This document shows, piece by piece, positions 37,301-46,300 of a stretch of 55,619 bases of DNA (positions are counted from its first letter, which is position 1; every line of letters begins with the position of its first letter). Source of the DNA: an uncultured Bacteroidales bacterium (GTDB lineage Bacteria > Bacteroidota > Bacteroidia > Bacteroidales > JAUNSR01); the NCBI GenBank assembly GCA_947074105.1, contig CAMTON010000013.1:1-55619 (forward strand), written 5' to 3'. The position numbers and the translations under genes were made by a program. The notes beneath the pieces are model-generated. The model was not told the DNA's origin. It searched no databases and worked only from the letters and a program-made list of their open reading frames with translations.

Positions 37301-39301
37301 AATGAAACCGCACAGATAAAATCTTATCTGAAAACTCATGACGGAAGAATTATATATTCAGATAAAAGCATTAGTGTCACCCAACCGGCCGGAAGCGGAA
37401 AGGTTTCGCTTCCTGAAGCCACACTGGTGGATACCGAAGGCTATTATTCTTATATAAGATCTAATTTCTATCCGGGAAATAAGAGCATTCTCATTCAGGG
37501 AGTCTGCTGGAGTTCGACTGACAAGAACCCTACGATAGATAACTGTGAGGGGATCATAATCACCGAAGACTCTTACCGTGAAAGACTTGATTCCTTAACA
37601 TTTCCGAAATCGGACGGATATTATTATCTGCGTCCTTTTGTATTATATGAGGGTGAATCGTTATATAACTACGGAAATTATATATTTATCAAATCAAAGG
37701 CAAGATATCAGACAGAATTCAATCTGCCTTACGTTTTCTCGGAACACTCAATATATGACATTAAGTTATACTGGAATTATACGGGAAGATGGAATATAAG
37801 CTCATCTCAGCTTAAATCGGAATTCGACTGCCTCTTCCCTGAGAAACTGATGACAATGGAATCGCCTCTTATAACTTATTCAAAAGAAAAGAATGATGTT
37901 CTGAAAATTAAGGGAAATGTCACAAATACAGATATATATGTAGTGGATGAGTTAAGCGGCAACAGAATAAAACTTGATTTATACCGGATCTACGATAGTT
38001 CGAGCTCGTATAAGCTACCGGATAATTTAGAGAAATTCAGAATATGTATTGAAACGGCAAACAGGTATAATAACGACTGCAGTATATATAAAATTGAAAT
38101 AATAAAAGATAACACCTGGGATATACATTCTCGTGAACCTGAAAAAGATGCTCAGGGAAGATATCTTATAACAGATGAAGCTGAACTTGCCTGGGTCTCT
38201 TTATATTCATATTCTGAAAATGAAACCTTTGAGGGAGAATCATTTATTCAGATGGCAGATCTTGATCTCAGCAGTGCCTACTGGGTTCCTGTCGGGAAGA
38301 GAACATCTTCTTCTGCAATATTCAAAGGAAACTATTACGGAAACGGATTTACTATAAAAGGATTGACTGTAGATAAAGAAGAATCCGAATTAAATGATTA
38401 TAATTCATATTCCGGTTTATTCGGATTTGTGGAAAACAGTATTATTTCAGATGTGGTTATTCTCTCAGGTAATGTCAAAGGAAGTAAGTTCGTTGGAGGC
38501 TTAGTGGCATATATGAATAATGGCCATATTAATAACTGTATTAATTTTGCCGATGTTGACGGTTTAGGAAGCGTCGGTGGGCTGGTAGGAAGTGCTTACG
38601 GTACTTTGAAAATGTGTATAAACGGAGGAAATATAAAATCCTCATATTCCGAAGGATACAATATCGGTGGTCTGTGCGGTTTTTTATCAGGCAATATTAT
38701 CGGCTGTGCCAACTGGGGAGATATTTCCGGGTATGAACTTGTCGGAGGCCTTGTAGGGCGGCCATATTATTTATCTACGATAAACGGATCTTATAATGCC
38801 GGAAGCGTTTATTCAGAACAAAGATATTCCTGTGGTGCGATTTCCACGAGCGTTATAAAGTCAGGAAGCGGTTTATATTACAATTCAGATATAAATCCGG
38901 GGATTTACGGATTCGAATCTGAAGACAAATATGCCATACCAAAATCAACTGCTGAATTACGCGGATATGAAGTAATCAATGACATGAATAAGGCCATTGA
39001 ACCATATCTTTCTGAGAGCAAGTGGATTATGAACAGTAATTATGAATATCCCGTTATTAACACAAGTTCTCTGATTTCCGGTGTTAACTCTGTTGTTGAT
39101 GATGTTGAGAAAATTAATATTATCAACTCCGTTGACGGAATTGAGATTGTCACTTTTGAAGCCGGAAACATATATATATACACAATTGAAGGTAAATTAG
39201 TTAAAAATATTAAGAATAATATAGGACGCTATTTTGTAAAACTACAAAGTGGTGTGTATATAATTAAGCTGAACGATACTTTTATAAAAGTCTATCTGTA
39301 A
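34313..39301 (+). CDS. Secreted M6-type metalloprotease with GLUG repeats and a type IX-like C-terminal sorting domain
   Basis: The 1662-residue protein starts with a signal peptide (MKCRLVLMYLLGLLPVILFAV). Residues about 110-510 are an M6 (immune inhibitor A-like) metalloprotease domain with zinc motif H307-E-F-S-H311 in CHEFSHTLGAPDLYD and a downstream NWDIMVGS. A long beta-rich middle region (about 520-1280) has repeated Ig/fibronectin-like units. Residues about 1365-1510 contain GLUG-type repeats (VGGLVAYMNNGHINNCIN, VGGLVGSAYGTLKMCIN, IGGLCGFLSGNIIGCAN, VGGLVGRPYYLSTINGSYN). The last 75 residues resemble a type A T9SS sorting domain (GNIYIYTIEGKLVKNI ... LQSGVYIIKLNDTFIKVYL). It should be secreted or surface-attached and may degrade host or dietary proteins. 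Substrate and use of T9SS are inference. Confidence 0.88.
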   Translation: MKCRLVLMYLLGLLPVILFAVPGNRKPIKKDLPDGKSLTIIVNGDEFFNWLTTADGYFVSPGKDGFYYYMEEMGDSVGVSDIKAYDTQYRSQDEKEYLEKNTKQLLPALKKRSNVSRIVAPITNAGKGSWLLEDNPFRDKVAVDYIVIPVNFADKKLKFTEADFERLCNEEGLSEWGLRGSVKDYFEDMSFGRFSPRAIVMPVMESYYNSRYIASSQGTYLDNSVFNHLSSNGYNWGDVSKHGAPKVVVVFPGFSQSETGDPNDIWANSHTVSKADKTIYQHYINIIYTPEFDKYPEELPGTYTFCHEFSHTLGAPDLYDTNAEVDGQHFEHKNWDIMVGSDSRDAPSHNSFVRYRLGWIDEAIELTQPSSVMIKDVETERCGYFYKTGTEGEFFWLENRQKQKWDMNIPNSGMLIYHVDSVTWTKKCRGYYSGGMVSGLFYRNQINADASRPGFDLEEADGLKDYETRAGDCFPGSSGITEFSDNTFPDSKDYAGTATGKSLKNIRLSDNTIFFDFMGGGDPVTEIITRDIALSSENGMKIISEIKRGGNINISEAGVYYGLTEMTVKNKVKGKIQDDNVTTDISGLKYNIAYYVKPYIIVNGKEITGPIKNKRTVLNKVSGFPVTFDFTKSETMNSIIPEANTDGYSPEFKESSKTLNLPLSSKAIMPMMNVTKNKPVYINYKNPVIINPDSFTPYLYYRYGYDDEWKAIKEGLINLSIIPEESQIQFAIGAEQEYSYFFGSYTNYDFPPYYKRIVSYSPVITFSDIKPDELIITDFPFSAEYDSKSDYSLWGEIPSGNYTDNNADIINYPSENFRLLTSKTSVFKSDIILPKLNTSGLKNPTLKFIYNGINGEGLYVKYRTDDSQEWKLLLYDNLPDAETYYEYFFKDYYIDLPKEKELQLKIYNLKSVVANYGVSYGRKGAGNLIKLKVGEKEDQEISFYNIIQEKPVVRTELFCDPSYYSEAGIVINNKEFVKNEYQRSSVSNIRVPGLKENETAQIKSYLKTHDGRIIYSDKSISVTQPAGSGKVSLPEATLVDTEGYYSYIRSNFYPGNKSILIQGVCWSSTDKNPTIDNCEGIIITEDSYRERLDSLTFPKSDGYYYLRPFVLYEGESLYNYGNYIFIKSKARYQTEFNLPYVFSEHSIYDIKLYWNYTGRWNISSSQLKSEFDCLFPEKLMTMESPLITYSKEKNDVLKIKGNVTNTDIYVVDELSGNRIKLDLYRIYDSSSSYKLPDNLEKFRICIETANRYNNDCSIYKIEIIKDNTWDIHSREPEKDAQGRYLITDEAELAWVSLYSYSENETFEGESFIQMADLDLSSAYWVPVGKRTSSSAIFKGNYYGNGFTIKGLTVDKEESELNDYNSYSGLFGFVENSIISDVVILSGNVKGSKFVGGLVAYMNNGHINNCINFADVDGLGSVGGLVGSAYGTLKMCINGGNIKSSYSEGYNIGGLCGFLSGNIIGCANWGDISGYELVGGLVGRPYYLSTINGSYNAGSVYSEQRYSCGAISTSVIKSGSGLYYNSDINPGIYGFESEDKYAIPKSTAELRGYEVINDMNKAIEPYLSESKWIMNSNYEYPVINTSSLISGVNSVVDDVEKINIINSVDGIEIVTFEAGNIYIYTIEGKLVKNIKNNIGRYFVKLQSGVYIIKLNDTFIKVYL

Positions 39302-39369
39302 AATAATATAAAAACATTACTAATTGTCAATTTAATGTTTACTGCTTTTTACAATACGTTATTTTATTG

Positions 39370-39377
39370 TAATTTTG
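39370..39377 (+). promoter_or_regulatory. -7 promoter element (TAATTTTG) that fixes the hpt start
   Basis: TAATTTTGC matches TAnnTTTG and would start transcription about 15 nt before ATG 39398. It lies inside the longer frame that begins at 39335, so that upstream start is wrong. Confidence 0.5.
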
Positions 39378-39397
39378 CACCTCATAAAAGTATAGCT

Positions 39398-39937
39398 ATG
39401 GAAAAAATAAAAATAGGCGACAAAATCTTTAAACCATTTATCTCTGCGCAGGAGATTGATTCTGCTGTTAAGAAGGTGGCTGATAAGATGAATGAAGACC
39501 TTAAGGATAAGAATCCTGTATTTATATGTATTCTTAACGGTGCATTTATGTTTGCTGCAGACCTTTACAGATATATAAATATTGACTCTCAGATCACCTT
39601 TATGAGAATGAAATCTTATGAAGGGATGTCGACGACAGGTAACGTTAAGTCGATTTCAGGACTTCTTGAGGATGTAAAAGACCGTACGGTAGTTGTAATC
39701 GAAGATATCATTGATACAGGTTACACAATGCAGGGGATCATAGAGCAGCTGAAAGAAAAAGGAGCAAAAGAAGTGATTATATCGACTTTGCTGTTCAAAC
39801 CTGAAGCTCTTAAAGTGAAGGATCTGCCTATCGACTATGTCGCTCTTGAGATTCCTAATGCTTTTATTGTGGGCTACGGTCTTGATTACGATGAAATGGG
39901 TCGTAATCTGAAAGACATTTACGTAATTGCCGAATAA
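39398..39937 (+). CDS. hpt: Hypoxanthine phosphoribosyltransferase
   Basis: The 179-residue enzyme transfers phosphoribosyl from PRPP to hypoxanthine (and usually guanine) in purine salvage. The PRPP-binding motif is VVVIEDIIDTGYTM with E102-D103 and D106-T-G108; the purine-side residues VALEIPNAFIVGYGLDYDEMGRNL are also typical. ATG 39398 is chosen over the upstream frame start because a -7 promoter element covers the latter and MEKIKIGDKIFKPFIS fits the family. adk follows after 41 bp, so these two nucleotide-metabolism genes probably form an operon. Confidence 0.95.
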   Translation: MEKIKIGDKIFKPFISAQEIDSAVKKVADKMNEDLKDKNPVFICILNGAFMFAADLYRYINIDSQITFMRMKSYEGMSTTGNVKSISGLLEDVKDRTVVVIEDIIDTGYTMQGIIEQLKEKGAKEVIISTLLFKPEALKVKDLPIDYVALEIPNAFIVGYGLDYDEMGRNLKDIYVIAE

Positions 39938-39978
39938 GGATTTTAATATCATAATATATTATTTTAAGGATAAACAAA

Positions 39979-40554
39979 ATGTTGAACGTTGTAATTTTTG
40001 GTGCACCGGGTTCAGGTAAAGGAACTCAGAGTGAACTGATTATCAAAAAATATGGTCTTTTCCATATTTCTACAGGCGATGTACTTCGCGCTGAAATTAA
40101 AAACGGTACTGAACTTGGTAACACTGCTAAAGGTTTTATCGAAAAAGGACAGCTTGTTCCTGATCAGCTGATCATCGATATGCTTGCAAACGTACTTGAT
40201 TCAAATCCTGCTACTAAAGACGGTGTTATCTTCGATGGTTTCCCTCGTACTATTCCTCAGGCTGAAGCATTGAACGAAATGCTTAAAGAAAGAGGTACTC
40301 AGGTTTCTATCGTTGTTGGTCTTGACGTTGAAGAATCTGAACTTATCGATCGTCTTTTGAAAAGAGGTCAGATTTCAGGTCGTTCTGATGATAACTACGA
40401 AACTATTAAGAGCCGTCTTGATGTTTACAACAATCAGACATCTCCTCTTAAAGCTTTCTACATCAAAGAAGGTAAATATGCTGATATCCAGGGTATGGGT
40501 ACAGTTGAAGAGATCTTTGCTCGTATCGAGAAAGCTATCGACGCTGTTAAATAA
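39979..40554 (+). CDS. adk: Adenylate kinase, short-LID form
   Basis: The 191-residue enzyme interconverts ATP + AMP and 2 ADP. The P-loop is G8-A-P-G-S-G-K-G, the AMP-site motif is DGFPRTIPQAEAL, and the LID is short (RLLKRGQISGRSDDNYETIKSRLDVYNNQT) with no zinc cysteines. This matches the usual Bacteroidota form of about 190 residues. Its codon use (many CTT, GGT, CGT, ACT) differs from neighbours in a way expected of a highly expressed gene. It follows hpt in a likely operon and is closed by a terminator. Confidence 0.97.
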   Translation: MLNVVIFGAPGSGKGTQSELIIKKYGLFHISTGDVLRAEIKNGTELGNTAKGFIEKGQLVPDQLIIDMLANVLDSNPATKDGVIFDGFPRTIPQAEALNEMLKERGTQVSIVVGLDVEESELIDRLLKRGQISGRSDDNYETIKSRLDVYNNQTSPLKAFYIKEGKYADIQGMGTVEEIFARIEKAIDAVK

Positions 40555-40569
40555 TCACGATATAATAGA

Positions 40570-40626
40570 AAAAAGAAACGGTGTGTACTTATTTCCTAAG
40601 GAGATGTTACACCGTTTCTTTTTTTG
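40570..40626 (+). terminator. Intrinsic terminator of hpt-adk
   Basis: AAAAGAAACGGTGT and ACACCGTTTCTTTT form a 14-bp stem with a 24-nt loop and a T-tract, 16 bp after the adk stop. Confidence 0.88.
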
Positions 40627-40776
40627 ATATTCATGATTCTTCCGCTTGGGAAAGCGGAGTAAGTTACGACAGTTTTAAGCAATCCTTTAATAATATTGTT
40701 ATAGATATGATGTTGAAAGGAATAATGACTTTTAATCCAATCGCATCACTCTAACAGAAAAATAAATAAACAAGAT

Positions 40777-42018
40777 ATGGCAAGTTCAAACTTTGTAGAT
40801 TATGTAAAGATATATTGCCGCTCAGGTAAAGGCGGACGCGGTTCAACTCACCTTCATCGTGAGAAATTCGTGACAAAAGGCGGACCGGACGGTGGTGACG
40901 GTGGTCGAGGCGGTCACGTGATACTTCGCGGAAACAGAAATTACTGGACACTTCTTCACCTTAAATTCCAGCGTCACGTTTTTGCGGGACATGGTGGCTC
41001 AGGAGGTGCATCAAGAAGCTTCGGTAAAAACGGAAAAGATGAAGTGATAGAGGTTCCGTGCGGAACAGTGGTTTTCGATGCCGATACAGGTGAATATATA
41101 TGCGACGTTACTGACGACGGTCAGGAAGTGATCCTTCTTAAGGGAGGGCGCGGAGGACTTGGTAACTGGCATTTCCGTACCTCTACAAATCAGACTCCGA
41201 GATACTCTCAGCCTGGTGAGCCGGCAATTGAGAGACCTGTCATCATGGAGCTTAAACTTCTTGCCGATGTTGGTCTTGTAGGTTTCCCTAATGCAGGTAA
41301 ATCTACTCTTCTTTCAACATTATCGGCTGCCAAACCGAAAATCGCGGATTATCCGTTTACGACTCTTGAGCCTAATCTTGGTATCGTGTCATACCGCGAC
41401 AACCGTTCATTCGTTATGGCCGATATTCCGGGAATCATAGAGGGTGCAAGTGAAGGACGAGGTCTTGGTCTGCGTTTCCTTCGTCATATTGAAAGAAACT
41501 CACTTCTTCTTTTCATGGTACCTGCCGATAGCGACGATATCCGAAAGGAATATGAGATCCTTCTTAATGAGATCGCTACATTCAATCCTGAACTTCTTGA
41601 CAAACAGCGTGTTCTGGCAATTACTAAATCTGATATGCTTGATGATGAACTGATTGCGGAAATAAAGAACGACCTGCCGGATATACCGTACGTATTTATC
41701 TCATCTGTTATAAATATGGGTATCACAGAACTAAAGGATATGCTATGGCGTGAACTTAACAACGAAGAAAATAAAGTCGTAACCATCACTCACCGTAATC
41801 TTGATATAGCTAAAGATTCAAAACTCTTTAAAGAGGATGACGATATTATCGAAGATGACGATGATGAATGGGATGATGAATATATTGTTGATGAGTTTGA
41901 CGATGAAGATACAATTTCAGAAGAAGACGCAGAATATGCCGCTGCTTGTGAGTGGGGAGACGATGAAGAAGATGAAGAAGAAGAATCTTCAGAAGAAACT
42001 CCTAAAGGAAAAAAATAA
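40777..42018 (+). CDS. obgE: GTPase Obg/CgtA
   Basis: The 413-residue protein has the glycine-rich Obg fold ([31 protein letters not shown] ... [11 protein letters not shown]), then the GTPase domain with G1 G169-F-P-N-A-G-K-S176, G3 DIPGIIEGA and G4 TKSD. A very acidic tail of about 65 residues (roughly 345-413, mostly Asp and Glu) follows. Obg binds the 50S ribosomal subunit and is essential for ribosome maturation and stress signalling. The Obg-specific C-terminal OCT domain is absent and replaced by the acidic tail. It sits between terminators, so it is transcribed alone, although no consensus promoter is evident in the 150 bp upstream. Confidence 0.96.
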   Translation: MASSNFVDYVKIYCRSGKGGRGSTHLHREKFVTKGGPDGGDGGRGGHVILRGNRNYWTLLHLKFQRHVFAGHGGSGGASRSFGKNGKDEVIEVPCGTVVFDADTGEYICDVTDDGQEVILLKGGRGGLGNWHFRTSTNQTPRYSQPGEPAIERPVIMELKLLADVGLVGFPNAGKSTLLSTLSAAKPKIADYPFTTLEPNLGIVSYRDNRSFVMADIPGIIEGASEGRGLGLRFLRHIERNSLLLFMVPADSDDIRKEYEILLNEIATFNPELLDKQRVLAITKSDMLDDELIAEIKNDLPDIPYVFISSVINMGITELKDMLWRELNNEENKVVTITHRNLDIAKDSKLFKEDDDIIEDDDDEWDDEYIVDEFDDEDTISEEDAEYAAACEWGDDEEDEEEESSEETPKGKK

Positions 42019-42067
42019 ATATTATTCCGTTTTATAAACATAAACAGAATACATAAAAATAAATTTT

Positions 42068-42110
42068 AAAAGCCGTTATCATTAATTTGTTATGATAACG
42101 GCTTTTTTTA
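42068..42110 (+). terminator. Intrinsic terminator of obgE
   Basis: AAAAGCCGTTATCAT and ATGATAACGGCTTTT form a 15-bp stem with a 9-nt loop and T7 tail. Confidence 0.9.
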
Positions 42111-42270
42111 TTTAATGTAAAATACATATTCATATAAAGTTTGTTTTTTATTGAGGAGAGAAAATGATTTTCTGAACTTCAGAAATTATAATTTACTTTG
42201 AAGAGGCGAAAACCGAATTAACCATGAATGGAAATGGAGTCATAAGCCGGATTAATAAATATTTATTCCT

Positions 42271-43071
42271 ATGAAACGTATAATAGAAAATGATATAGAA
42301 TTCTTTAAGTTTGATAATCTGGAAAAGGAAAATTCCGTAATAAGTCATTATATCACTACCAGGCAGTATCCGCTTACAGAAGGAGCTTATGACGGATTCA
42401 ATATGTGTGATTATACAGGTGATGATCCTGAGAAAGTAGATATATGCAGAGATAAGTTCTGTGACGTAGCTGGTATTAAACCTGAGAATCTATGGTTTCC
42501 GCGTCAGGTTCACGGCAGCGATATCCTTATAATAGATGAACCTGAACTGCAGCGTGAGGAAGTGAAAAATATGACTTTTGATGTAGTCATGACAGATAAG
42601 CCGGGCCAATGCATAGGTGTATCTACTGCCGACTGCGTCCCTATACTTCTTTTCGATCCCCGCAAAAAAGTCATTGCCGCTGTTCATGCCGGCTGGAGAG
42701 GCACTGTGGCAAGAATCGCATCCAAAAGCATCAGTGCGATGAGAGATATGTTCGACTCAAATCCGGAAGATATCATTGCCGGACTGGGACCTGCGATTTC
42801 TATAAAAAGTTTCGAAGTGGGAGATGAGGTTGTCGATGCATTCCGTAAATCCGGTTTTGCAGAAGAACTTTATTCTAAGAACGAGGAAACGGGTAAGTAT
42901 CACATTGATCTGTGGAAAGCAAATGCCGACGATCTTGTAAATGCAGGATTAAATCCGGGAAATATAGAAATATCCGGTGTATGTACAATTGAAAACAGTG
43001 ATAAGCTTTTCTCTGCAAGAAAACTTGGTGTCAAATCTGGCAGAACAGCGACCTGTATAATGCTGAAATAA
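42271..43071 (+). CDS. pgeF: PgeF/YfiH-family (laccase-domain) purine nucleoside phosphorylase / peptidoglycan editing factor
   Basis: The 266-residue protein has the family landmarks RQVHGSDILIID, GVSTADCVPILLFDPRKKVIAAVHAGWRGTVARI (metal-binding Cys and His) and the late FSARKLGVKSGRTATCIML. It was once called multicopper polyphenol oxidase. Work on homologues (human FAMIN/LACC1, E. coli YfiH) indicates purine nucleoside phosphorylase/adenosine deaminase activity and correction of wrong residues in peptidoglycan precursors. The order hpt, adk, obgE, pgeF is, from memory, common in Bacteroides-like genomes. The 3' side carries the unusual GC-rich element described separately. Confidence 0.93.
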   Translation: MKRIIENDIEFFKFDNLEKENSVISHYITTRQYPLTEGAYDGFNMCDYTGDDPEKVDICRDKFCDVAGIKPENLWFPRQVHGSDILIIDEPELQREEVKNMTFDVVMTDKPGQCIGVSTADCVPILLFDPRKKVIAAVHAGWRGTVARIASKSISAMRDMFDSNPEDIIAGLGPAISIKSFEVGDEVVDAFRKSGFAEELYSKNEETGKYHIDLWKANADDLVNAGLNPGNIEISGVCTIENSDKLFSARKLGVKSGRTATCIMLK

Positions 43072-43090
43072 ATAAGCATGATATTCAGTC

Positions 43091-43205
43091 GCGATTCCCG
43101 TGCCGGATCAGGCTGTATCCCGGCTGATGGTCTTATGTCTACCGCCGGGAAAGCGAAAGAGTCGCTTCCGGATGACGGTCGCGCAGCCACTGTGAATCGG
43201 GAAAA
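43091..43205 (+). ncRNA. GC-rich structured element resembling part of a cobalamin riboswitch
   Basis: By count, 67 of 110 bases (61%) at 43091-43200 are G or C, far above the surroundings. A long hairpin is visible: ACCG-CCGG-GA-AAGCGA, loop AAGAG, TCGCTT-CCGG-ATGA-CGGT (43141-43179). TTCCCG (43095-43100) can pair with CGGGAA (43198-43203). The series GGGAA (43147-43151), CGGTCGCGC (43176-43184) and CCACTGTGA (43187-43195) follows the order of the conserved cobalamin riboswitch core, with a 2-nt insertion. The 3' B12-box consensus (AGTCAGGAGACCTGCC type) is not seen. A terminator follows, and no plus-strand gene lies behind it. The assignment is tentative: a truncated or diverged riboswitch. 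Confidence 0.4.
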
Positions 43206-43222
43206 AAGATACTTAAAAATAA

Positions 43223-43264
43223 AAAACAGGGTGTGTCAAAAAAAATATGACACACCCTGTTTTC
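43223..43264. terminator. Bidirectional terminator between pgeF and the GH43 gene
   Basis: AAAACAGGGTGTGTCA and TGACACACCCTGTTTT form a perfect 16-bp stem with a 9-nt loop, flanked by A-runs and T-runs. It can end the plus-strand transcript from pgeF and the minus-strand GH43 transcript. Confidence 0.88.
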
Positions 43265-43312
43265 TTATGATAAAGTCAGTATTAAAACCGTTTTTCTTTA
43301 TTCTCTGTCTTA

Positions 43313-46300
43313 TTATCTGATAACTTTTTCACTCGTTACGGCTCCTGTTGAATAATATATCTTTCTGATATATATTCCGGAAGTATTTTCAGAAACCGAT
43401 GAACCAAGCAATACGCCGTCAACAGAATAATATTCAGTTCTGAGTATTTCCCCTTTGTTTAATTCGTCTTTTAAGATCTCTTCAACAGAAGTATCGATTA
43501 CCGTATCAAAGCTGACAGGAGAGATACCTTCGTTTGTAGGTTTTACACGGATAATATTTCCTTCATTATCAAATTCCATCTTGTCGATACATATCTCACG
43601 GTGAATTGCCGGAGAATTATAAAGATAATTCTTATTTATACGGTGATAAACGATATACCATTCATCTCTGCCCGGTATCTGAACAACAGAGTTATGTCCT
43701 GTTCCGTATATAGAATTTGCCTGATCCTGAATAAGCACTACCGGTTCGTCGGCAACTTTTATCGGACCAAGTGGTGAATCTGAAGTACCGTATGCAACAT
43801 GATAATTATCAGAACCCGTATCATCGACCGACCACATGAAATAGTATTTTCCTTTTCTGTAAAACACATAAGGCGCTTCGCGGTAAGCATGGTCGGATAA
43901 AGTTCCCCCATGCGGAGTCATGACAGTGACTGTAGATTCGTTTAGTGAGACCATATCTTCATTAAGTTCGGCACCTGCCATATAAGCATTGCCCCAGTAG
44001 ATATAGCTTTTTCCACCTACAGGATCAGTAAAGACATCAACATCTATCTGATGTCCGTTTCCGACCGGAGAGTCGGTTATAATCGGAGCTCCGTGGTCAT
44101 AGAAAGGACCCGTAGGATTGTCTGCAACAGCGACACCGATCTGTTTTGATGCTCCTGCGTTTCCGCTGAAGTAGAAGAAATATTTATAGTGACCGTCAAT
44201 CATTTTCTCCTCGATACATGGTGCCCAGGCATTTCCTGTAGCCCAGCTTACCTGATCGGTTGAAAGATCCAGAACAGAACCTTCGTCAGTCCAGTTGACC
44301 ATATCAGGTGATGAGAATACATTGAAGGTATAACCACCCCAACCTGAATATCCGTCAGATGTAGGATAGATATAGAAACGGTTTGTCTTTTCAGAATAAA
44401 GGATTTCTGGATCCGCATAGAAACCTGCTATAGCAGGATTTGAATTTATCGCTGCCGTTACCTTATAGACAGAAGACGTATTACCAAGTCTGAAAGTATA
44501 CTCAATGGCTCCGTCGGAGAAATCCTGTTTTCCTTCCGGAGATACTATTGCAAGATCACCGAAAGTATAAAGCTGCGGATCGAAAGACGTAAGATCAGTG
44601 CCCTGACCGACTGGAAGGAATATTGTTCTGTCGGAAGTATTGATATTTACGAAATCCCGGCGTACTTCCATTGCGCGTGATCCAAGAGGCGTATTGCTTA
44701 TTGCAGTGCTCGGCCATTTATCATAAAGGCGCTGAGCTTCCTCTTTCGTTATCGTGATTGTAGTGCCGTGACGAGGTGTGAATGAACCAGATGTAGCGGT
44801 ATTGCATATCCACTCGAAATTATCAAGATCCGTAGAACGGCAGAACTGATAATAACCGCTTCCGTAACAGTCGTACATAAGTATCCATTCGTCAGAGTTT
44901 ATCAGTTTGAATATTCCGGAACCTTCCACAGCAACAGATGTCTGCTGAAGATATCTGCCCTGTGCTTTCCAGTCGCCTCTTAAAGTTTCGCAAGTGGATT
45001 TCTGAATTCCGTTGCCTTCACCCTCTGTCTTATAGAACATATGATAAAGACCGTCTTTATAAACTATATCAGCATCAATAGTATTTGCTCCGTGGTCATA
45101 AAGTACTTCAGGAAGTGTAAGTTCGGTGAAATCCTCGTTCGCATACGAGTAATATATCTTATAATGAGACGAATTTTTCTCACCTATAGAATAATATACC
45201 ATATATTTTCCTTCTTCAGGATCAAATATCGTCTGTGGTGCCCATACCTGAGTAAGATTGTCACGATCGAATCTTTCCGGCCATGTATCAGGGAAATCAA
45301 TTGATTTATGTGTCCAGTTAACAAGATCATCAGATTTAAGAAGTACAAGACCGTCGTTTGACGACCATCCCTGACTTGACATCATATCTGTGACAACCAT
45401 ATAGAAACATCCGTCTTCACCACGAAGGATATGCGGATCACGAACGCTATTCTTTATAGCGATAGTGTCGGAAGAGATTACAGGATTACCGTTATTAAGA
45501 GGAGTATAGTTGTATCCGTCCATGCTCAGTGCAAAACGTATCTGCTCCTGGCTGGATGAGTTTCCTGTGAAATAAGCGAAAAGATAGCAGCTGTAACCTT
45601 CATCTTCACCTACTGTGACGGTAAATACACGAGTTTCTTTTGCGTTGCCTTTAGTAGCAGTAGCAATCATTTCCACTTCCTTTGTTCCGCTTCCGGGTTC
45701 AGAAAGTTTAACCACCTTACCATTGTCAGTAAGATAGTCGGGAGATGCCGAACGCCATGTGATGACCGAACCTTCAGTTGAGGTGTAAGGCAGATACAGA
45801 GAAGTGAAGATATCCTTATTGCTAAGTGATATATTTTCAAGGTCAAATGCAACCGCTTCTGTATCTGAAAGTGAAGGCGCGATAATTATATCATATGTTT
45901 TGGTAACAGAAATTCCGTCTTTTGTGAAAATACCGGTAAGAGTGACCGACTGTTCTTTTGCACCTGCCGCAGGACGTGAGATTATTCCTTTATTATTAAG
46001 AACAGTATCATCAGAGGAGGTCCATTCTACGGTGATGCCGTTGAAAAGAGATGGAAGAGTGATGTTACCGCGAAGTTCCGAAGGAATATCAAGGGCAGAT
46101 GCCGCTTCTTCAAGCTGAGCTCTGTAAATCTCAATATTAAGAATTTTCAGACCGGCACAAAGTCCTGCGACAGAATCAGCAGAAAGAGCTCCGTCATAAA
46201 TACGGAAATCATTATATCTTGCTCCTTTCAGGTAAGAATCTGATGAATAGCTTGAGCGTCCAAGGAAATTGAATGCCGTGCTTCCAAGATCTGACGGTTT

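Noticed and set aside
41790..42041. Minus-strand serine-rich ORF of 83 codons
   Set aside because: It is the mirror of the Asp/Glu-rich codons in the obgE tail and has no support of its own.
42900..43190. Minus-strand ORF of 96 codons over the GC-rich element
   Set aside because: It overlaps the conserved pgeF C-terminus, and its own sequence looks random; the GC-rich region is better explained by RNA structure.
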